Of a stretch of 61,498 nt of DNA, positions 56,398-61,498 are shown one piece after another. Where the stretch lies: positions 1-61,498 of the forward strand of contig NZ_JABBPC010000022.1 of the NCBI RefSeq assembly GCF_012927485.1. The letters run 5' to 3'. How positions within the stretch are numbered: the stretch's first letter is position 1; each line of letters opens with the position of its first letter. The notes under the pieces were generated by a model. It did not search any database, was not told the origin of the DNA, and saw only the letters and a program-made list of their open reading frames with translations. This DNA comes from Polaromonas sp. (GTDB lineage Bacteria > Pseudomonadota > Gammaproteobacteria > Burkholderiales > Burkholderiaceae_C). The position numbers and the translations under genes were made by a program.

Positions 56398-57255
56398 ATG
56401 CCCCAAATTATTTCCTCCTCGCAGGTCCAGGAACTGCCGCCGTTAATCGGGCAAGACCTGCCTGTGGCGATTGACCAAGTCGCCCTCGCCCGCCTGTATG
56501 GCGAGCCGCTGTTTGCCATGCCGCACGATTTGTACATCCCACCGGATGCACTGAAGGTTTTTCTGGAGGCGTTCGAGGGCCCGCTGGACTTGCTGCTCTA
56601 CCTGATCCGCAAGCAGAATTTCAATATTCTTGACATTCCGATGGCGGCGGTCACGCGCCAATACCTCACGTATGTGGACGAAATTCGCGCCACCAATCTG
56701 GAGCTGGCAGCCGAATATCTATTGATGGCCGCCATGCTGATTGAAATCAAGTCGCGCATGCTGCTGCCCCCCAAAAAGGCAGCAGAAGGCCAAGAGGCGG
56801 AAGACCCCAGGGCCGAGCTGGTGCGCCGTCTGCTTGAGTACGAACAAATCAAACAGGCTGCGCACAAACTCAACACAGTGCCGCAATTTGGCCGTGACTT
56901 CCTGCGCGCTCAGGTTTTTGTGGAGCAGGCGTTGGCCCCGCGCTTTCCCGATGTGACCGTGGTCGATTTACAAGAAGCCTGGCGCGACATTGTGAAGCGC
57001 GCCAAGCTGGTCCAGCACCACGTCATCAGCCGCGAAGAGCTCTCGGTGCGCGAGCACATGAGCATCGTCCTGCGCAAGCTGCAAGGGCGCAAGTTTCTCG
57101 AATTTGAGGAATTGTTCGACGCCACGCGCGGCATGCCGGTGCTGGTAGTGACTTTTATTGCGCTGCTGGAATTGGCCAAGGAATGTCTGCTGGAAATCAC
57201 CCAAGCCGAGTCCTTTGCACCTATTTACGTGCGCCTGGCCTACACCCCCGCCTGA
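56398..57255 (+). CDS. scpA: Segregation and condensation protein A
   Basis: From the ATG at 56398 the 285-residue protein has the kleisin N-terminal helix [23 protein letters not shown], the middle [10 protein letters not shown] stretch and a winged-helix C-terminus. It bridges SMC heads in the chromosome condensin. The first 35 residues precede the family core, as in related Burkholderiales. It ends 32 bases before nadB. Confidence 0.93.
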   Translation: MPQIISSSQVQELPPLIGQDLPVAIDQVALARLYGEPLFAMPHDLYIPPDALKVFLEAFEGPLDLLLYLIRKQNFNILDIPMAAVTRQYLTYVDEIRATNLELAAEYLLMAAMLIEIKSRMLLPPKKAAEGQEAEDPRAELVRRLLEYEQIKQAAHKLNTVPQFGRDFLRAQVFVEQALAPRFPDVTVVDLQEAWRDIVKRAKLVQHHVISREELSVREHMSIVLRKLQGRKFLEFEELFDATRGMPVLVVTFIALLELAKECLLEITQAESFAPIYVRLAYTPA

Positions 57256-57287
57256 TTTTTATATTTCCACCCCCTTGGCCCCCGAAC

Positions 57288-58862
57288 ATGACGCACGATT
57301 TTGATGTTTTGATTGTTGGTAGCGGCCTTGCTGGCCTGTCTGCCGCGCTGCACTTGGCGACTACACACCGTGTGGCCGTGCTGACCAAGCGCACCATGAC
57401 CGACGGCGCCAGCGGCTGGGCTCAAGGCGGCATTGCCGCCGTGCTGGCCGAGGGCGATAGCTTCGACGCTCATGTCAACGACACACTGGTAGCGGGCGCC
57501 GGCCTGTGCGATTTGGCCGCCACGCGCTTTGTGGTCGAAAACGCGCCCAAAGCGATTGCCTGGCTACGCGGCCTGGGGGTGCCTTTCTCGCTCGAAGATG
57601 GGCAGTTGCACCTGACCCGTGAAGGCGGCCACGGCGCGCGCCGCATTGCCCACGTGACCGACGCTACCGGTGCCGCAGTGCAGCGCACGCTCATCGATGT
57701 GGTACGCGCCACGCCGGGCATCACGCTGTTTGAACACCACACGCTGGTGGACGTGATTACGGCGCGCAAGCTCGGTCTGCCCGACCAGCGCTGTCTCGGC
57801 CTGTATGCACTCGACGAAGTTACCGACGAAGTCGTCACCTTCCGCGCGCCCCAAACCATTCTCGCCACGGGCGGCGCAGGCAAGGTGTACCTCTACACCA
57901 CTAATCCCGACACCGCCACTGGCGACGGCATTGCCGCCGCCTGGCGTGCCGGCTGCCGCGTGGCCAACCTGGAGTTCATCCAGTTCCACCCGACCTGCCT
58001 GTACCACCCACACGCCAAGTCGTTCCTGATTAGCGAGGCCGTGCGCGGCGAAGGCGGGCGGCTTTTGTTGCCCGACGGCACGCGTTTCATGCCGCAGCAC
58101 GATGCCCGCGCCGAACTGGCCCCGCGCGACGTGGTGGCGCGCGCCATAGATTACGAGATGAAACGCCACGGCATCGACTGCGTGCACCTCGACATCTCGC
58201 ACCAGAGCCCCGCGTTTCTGCACGAACACTTTCCCAATATTTTGGCGCGTTGCGCGGAGTTGGGCATCGACATCACGCAGCAGCCCATTCCCGTGGTGCC
58301 CGCCGCCCATTACACCTGTGGCGGTGTACTCACTGACCTGGCTGGCCGCACCGACCTGCCCGGTCTGTTCGCCGTTGGTGAAACCGCCTGCACCGGCTTG
58401 CACGGCGCCAACCGGCTGGCCAGCAATTCGCTGCTCGAGTGCATGGTGTTTGCCCGCGCTGCGGCCCAGTACATTGCAGCCGAGCCCGCCGCGCCGATGC
58501 CGGAGTTGCCGCAATGGGACGACAGCCGCGTCACCGACGCCGACGAATGCGTGGTCATTTCGCATAATTGGGACGAATTGCGCCGCTTTATGTGGGACTA
58601 CGTGGGCATTGTTCGCACCAACAAACGCCTGGAGCGAGCCGCACATCGCATCACGCTCTTGCAGGCTGAAATCCAGGAGTTCTACGCCAACTTCCACGTC
58701 ACGCGCGACTTGCTGGAGCTGCGTAATCTGGTGCAGGTAGCCGCTCTTATCGTGCGCTCGGCCCAACTGCGCCGCGAAAGCCGTGGCCTGCATTTCAGTC
58801 GGGACTACCCCAAACTGGCCGCGCCGGCGGCGCCTACTATTTTGGTGCCTGCTGCGGTTTGA
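57288..58862 (+). CDS. nadB: L-aspartate oxidase
   Basis: From the ATG at 57288 the 524-residue flavoprotein has the FAD motif [14 protein letters not shown], the NadB active-site stretch with [11 protein letters not shown] and HYTCGGV, and a [15 protein letters not shown] loop. It oxidises aspartate to iminoaspartate in NAD synthesis. The C-terminal helices include [20 protein letters not shown], copied in degenerate form 900 bases downstream. nadA and nadC are not in the window. Confidence 0.96.
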   Translation: MTHDFDVLIVGSGLAGLSAALHLATTHRVAVLTKRTMTDGASGWAQGGIAAVLAEGDSFDAHVNDTLVAGAGLCDLAATRFVVENAPKAIAWLRGLGVPFSLEDGQLHLTREGGHGARRIAHVTDATGAAVQRTLIDVVRATPGITLFEHHTLVDVITARKLGLPDQRCLGLYALDEVTDEVVTFRAPQTILATGGAGKVYLYTTNPDTATGDGIAAAWRAGCRVANLEFIQFHPTCLYHPHAKSFLISEAVRGEGGRLLLPDGTRFMPQHDARAELAPRDVVARAIDYEMKRHGIDCVHLDISHQSPAFLHEHFPNILARCAELGIDITQQPIPVVPAAHYTCGGVLTDLAGRTDLPGLFAVGETACTGLHGANRLASNSLLECMVFARAAAQYIAAEPAAPMPELPQWDDSRVTDADECVVISHNWDELRRFMWDYVGIVRTNKRLERAAHRITLLQAEIQEFYANFHVTRDLLELRNLVQVAALIVRSAQLRRESRGLHFSRDYPKLAAPAAPTILVPAAV

Positions 58863-58890
58863 GTCTTCTAGGGATCCATAAGGGCCTCCT

Positions 58891-59532
58891 ATGACGCTCG
58901 CCTCCGCTACCAAACGCCTGGCCTGCACGACCTGCTTGCGCCCGCAAAGCGCTTGTATTTGCCAGTGGATCACACCGATTGCGCATCAGGTCGAAGTGCT
59001 TATATTGCAGCACCCGCTGGAAGTGGGCAATGCAAAAGGAAGCGCGCGACTGTTGCACTTGAGTCTTCCCCACAGCCGGCTGCAGACGGGCGAAGTGTTT
59101 GCCGGGCAGAGCTTGCTGACTGCGCCGTTCGGGGCAGAGGCGGTAGCGAGCAGCCAAAAACACGCGATTCTGCTGTATCCAGACACGCCGCAAGACCGCG
59201 CGCGAGGTAGGCAGCCCCCACCGCCACTGGCGCCCGCCTTGTTGCGTGCGCCTTCACAATTACGCCTGATCGTTTTAGATGGCACCTGGCGCAAAAGCCG
59301 CAAGATGCTTTTCCTCAATCCGCAGTTGCAACAACTTCCGCGCCTATCGCTGCAAGACATGCCTGCTTCGCATTATCTGATCCGTAAAGCGCATCGGCCC
59401 GACCAACTCTCGACACTGGAGGCGACTTGCGCGGCGCTCGCGCAACTGGAAGGGAGCGTTGAAAGGTTTCAGCCCTTGTTGAGGGCATTTGACGGCTTTG
59501 TGGCGCAACAGCTGGGGTACCAAACCGAGTAG
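58891..59532 (+). CDS. tapT: DTW-domain tRNA-uridine aminocarboxypropyltransferase
   Basis: The 213-residue protein begins with two Cys pairs (CTTCLRPQSACIC) that bind zinc and has the catalytic VLDGTWRKSRKM (DTW motif) and SHYLIRKA stretch. DTW proteins add an aminocarboxypropyl group from SAM to uridine 47 in tRNA (acp3U). It follows nadB by 28 bases. Confidence 0.88.
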   Translation: MTLASATKRLACTTCLRPQSACICQWITPIAHQVEVLILQHPLEVGNAKGSARLLHLSLPHSRLQTGEVFAGQSLLTAPFGAEAVASSQKHAILLYPDTPQDRARGRQPPPPLAPALLRAPSQLRLIVLDGTWRKSRKMLFLNPQLQQLPRLSLQDMPASHYLIRKAHRPDQLSTLEATCAALAQLEGSVERFQPLLRAFDGFVAQQLGYQTE

Positions 59533-59631
59533 TACAGGTTGCCGTGTTTACCGTGCAATGGGATTCAGATTTCCTTATTAATGCCCTCGCCACGCTGACT
59601 TCCGTGGATTACCTTACCGGGAGACTCCGAC

Positions 59632-59688
59632 CTCATCACACGCTCTGCGCAACTGCACCGCGAAAGCCGTACGCTGGAGATTAAAGGT
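59632..59688 (+). pseudogene. Relic of an L-aspartate oxidase C-terminal segment
   Basis: In one frame the bases read LITRSAQLHRESRTLEIKG, matching nadB residues at its C-terminus ([18 protein letters not shown]) at 12 or more positions. No further nadB homology is visible on either side, so this is a short decayed duplication about 880 bases downstream of the real gene. Confidence 0.6.
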
Positions 59689-60121
59689 GTCGCAGGACAA
59701 AAAAGCATTCACCAGAGGCGCTTGCCGTCAAGCCGGCGAACATAGACGTTGACCCTCGGCTTGTCGAAGGTCGTTTCTACACAACCGAATACGCTATTCA
59801 GATTGACGTAAAAAAGAAGGTTGAGATTCTTGCGTGCTTCCATCGAATATTTTTTCTCGCCAACGCAGGCGTTGGTTCCGATTTGTTGTCCACGCGAAAA
59901 TTTTTCACAAACGTTACTCGGGCCTTTTAGGTCGTTTGCCATTCCGCCTTATTGGCAGGACATTGCTGATTTGCTAGAAGCTTTCTCTCACCACGCCGAG
60001 GACTTAAATCGAGACGTCGAAAATTTTTGTCTTTGAAGCGTTCGTATTACCAGCCCGTTTAGGCTACCACGAACAAAAGCAGCGAGAACATGAGTGACTT
60101 AGGCAAGCGGCCAGCCAAACC

Positions 60122-60158
60122 GGTTCTGCAAAAATATGCGATACATTTTTGCAGAACC
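60122..60158. repeat. Perfect inverted repeat, 14-bp arms
   Basis: GGTTCTGCAAAAAT (60122-60135) and ATTTTTGCAGAACC (60145-60158) pair exactly about a nine-base loop (ATGCGATAC). It is followed by CGAATTTTTAAA. It could be a terminator for a rightward transcript or the end of a small mobile element. No second copy was seen in the window. Confidence 0.75.
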
Positions 60159-60240
60159 CGAATTTTTAAACCTCAGCAATACTTTGCGAGGTTTTACCGT
60201 ACAGTACCGATCTGAAGCCCAGTGCCAGGCGTTATCCCTA

Positions 60241-60597
60241 TCAGCGACCGCCACCCCGACCCATGCCGCCACCCATGCCACCGCCAGAACCCCGACCGGT
60301 TCCTCTAGCAGGTAGCTCATCAGGTATGGTCATCCCACGTGCCTCAGCGCGCTTTTTCATGGCCTCGTGATTTTCCTTGCGGATTTGCTCTCGTTCTTCA
60401 GCAGTCTTGCCCGCAAACATTTTGGCGCGATATTCAGTGCGCTCTTGTTGCGTCATAAGTTGGCTGCCCCAGATTTGCTCTTGCTTCTGTGTTTGTTCCT
60501 TTCCTTGAACTGGTGCTGGTTCGCTCGCCAAAGCGAACCCAGCCGGCAGAAACAAGGCAGTGGCTAACGCAGACGCCGATAAGGACCGTTGCATCAT
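60241..60597 (-). CDS. Exported small protein with Gly/Arg-rich tail
   Basis: The 118-residue product has a signal peptide (about 1-24, ending ALA), a helical charged middle (GSQLMTQQERTEYRAKMFAGKTAEEREQIRKENHE) and a tail GTGRGSGGGMGGGMGRGGGR. The QQERTEYRAKM stretch recalls a conserved periplasmic family in Comamonadaceae, and the helical part faintly resembles Spy/CpxP-type metal- or stress-related proteins. The ribosome site AGGAG precedes the ATG. Function unknown. Confidence 0.65.
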   Translation of the reverse strand: MMQRSLSASALATALFLPAGFALASEPAPVQGKEQTQKQEQIWGSQLMTQQERTEYRAKMFAGKTAEEREQIRKENHEAMKKRAEARGMTIPDELPARGTGRGSGGGMGGGMGRGGGR

Positions 60598-61498
60598 GGT
60601 GAACTCCTATCAATGTGGGTCGTTTAATTTGTGGCTGCAGCCACTGCAACCCGTTCAGTGGCCACTCCGCTCTAGGATTATCAGTCTGTTTTTAACTTCA
60701 GCTACAAATTTTGATCGACGCGTGCGGCCAACTTATCGAGCACGTGGAACCCAAGGCTAGATATAACGCCGAAAATTTATTCATTCGCCTACTTTTCTGA
60801 TTCACTTATGCCCTGCTTATTACGTGGGGCGGTGTAGGAAATGAAAGCACATATACCAGCATGCGAAATAGACATACGTCTGGTCGGTCGGCACACTTTA
60901 ATGCATGTCTTTAACAGGTTGCCGAAATACTCTACCAATAAGCGTGGCCCCGATCTCGGAATATTTATTTCTTGACCTTACTCGCTTTATTCGCTCGCAT
61001 TATTGATTTCATGAGCTTTTAAAATCGTTTTCGATATTTTGAGTTTGGTATTCCTGCATTTTCTGCCCCTCATGTCGCCTGCAGACGGAGCTTCTCCAGC
61101 GTGCGCATGCACGTGAGGTGGTAGGCCACCATGTCGGCACAAACCTCCAACCGACTCGCTTCAGCCCGCGCGCCGTTACCTGACGCAGGCGGCCACGTTT
61201 TTGACCCCGTCAAATTCTTACTCGATCAGCTTTCTTTTTTGCATCGAGATCGTGCAGCACTGTTAGCGCCGATTGGTAACTGACCGGAGGAATTCTTTTG
61301 TTGACCACACCGGCAAACCTTTTTCAGGAAAATACCGTGGTCAGTGCAATTTCAGCACGTGCTATGCGAACTGACAATTTGGCATCGGTGCAAATACGGA
61401 TGACTGTCCAACGCGGTTCAACGACGTTTAGTCATAGATTTGGAGAGACGGCAACCAAACGACAAACAGAGCAATGTCGAAAGCCAGAAAGAAGAAAG
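60598..61498. other. Gene-poor right end of the window
   Basis: About 900 bases with no intact gene. Read leftward, 61070-61210 has an open frame ending ARAEASRLEVCADMVAYH..MRTLEKLRLQAT then TGA, which looks like the worn C-terminus of a transposase or other lost gene but cannot be named. The rest is AT-rich for this genome. Confidence 0.45.

Larger units (their letters stand above)
59533..60240. other. Intergenic decay zone with a nadB-tail relic
   Basis: About 700 bases without a convincing gene. It holds a degenerate copy of the nadB end (59632-59688), overlapping short frames at about 59709-59942 (minus) and 59821-60036 (plus) that could be small genes but lack recognised features, and a hairpin at 60122-60158. 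Confidence 0.5.

Noticed and set aside
57564..58973. Long minus-strand frame (469 codons) opposite nadB
   Set aside because: Antisense shadow of a well-supported gene; no recognisable domain.
59709..60036. Two short overlapping frames on opposite strands after tapT
   Set aside because: Neither shows a known family, signal peptide or clear ribosome site; kept only as a note in the intergenic entry.

Overview
The window is a betaproteobacterial chromosome segment, most likely from Burkholderiales/Comamonadaceae (Polaromonas/Rhodoferax-like). This rests on the gene content and neighbourhoods: a paired cyanophycin synthetase locus with its DUF1854 ABC transporter, the hemW-rdgB-rph-PP2C-kinase/yicC-gmk-rpoZ-spoT-greB block, DUF3460 beside scpA, and a periplasmic FDH3-type formate dehydrogenase cluster with DUF3305/DUF3306. 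No taxon can be proved from sequence reading alone.

Layout. (1) 1-3000: the decayed end of a chromosomal integron. Five attC-like sites (about 120-174, 510-572, 1043-1129, 1495-1554, 1976-2092) separate cassettes whose genes all read leftward: a small membrane protein, a stand-alone TipAS-domain protein, a frameshifted pseudogene, a GFA-family zinc protein and a DUF1697 protein. To their right, reading the opposite way as in a normal integron, lies only a short N-terminal relic of the integrase with an in-frame stop. A perfect 23-bp-arm palindrome sits between relic and first cassette, where attI and the promoters should be. An IS3-family element (only its last 120 bases visible) has inserted into the outermost attC. 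(2) 3315-12649: an M20 hydrolase, then the cyanophycin locus. A DUF1854 protein and an ABC transporter with an N-terminal PH-like/zinc-ribbon extension read left. A degenerate CphA-like protein and full CphA read right from a shared divergent region. (3) 12774-15690: small secreted, DUF6139-like and EF-hand proteins and a CPA2 antiporter. (4) 15755-31133: core housekeeping genes (heme, nucleotide sanitation, RNA processing, stringent response, isoprenoids, tRNA-Ser and its synthetase). (5) 31302-44762: an ABC-type permease, then a long leftward formate dehydrogenase cluster with maturation factors. (6) 44887-48269: divergent mrp and metG. (7) 48286-55437: a leftward hyfB-C-E-F-G-I operon whose large subunit lacks the [NiFe] cysteine ligands. 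(8) 56073-59532: DUF3460, scpA, nadB and a DTW-domain tRNA modification gene. (9) 59533-61498: gene-poor decayed DNA with a nadB-tail relic, a hairpin and a secreted Gly-rich protein.

How it fits together. FdhA/B/C with a lipoprotein, a Tat-signal small protein, a TorD-like chaperone, a polyferredoxin and FdhD form a periplasmic formate-oxidising system feeding the quinone pool. The Hyf-like complex probably couples redox chemistry to ion pumping without handling H2. CphA makes cyanophycin (arginine/aspartate storage polymer), and its neighbours probably serve that polymer. The most unusual parts are the dying integron, the NiFe-less Hyf complex and the degenerate CphA paralogue with its odd transporter.
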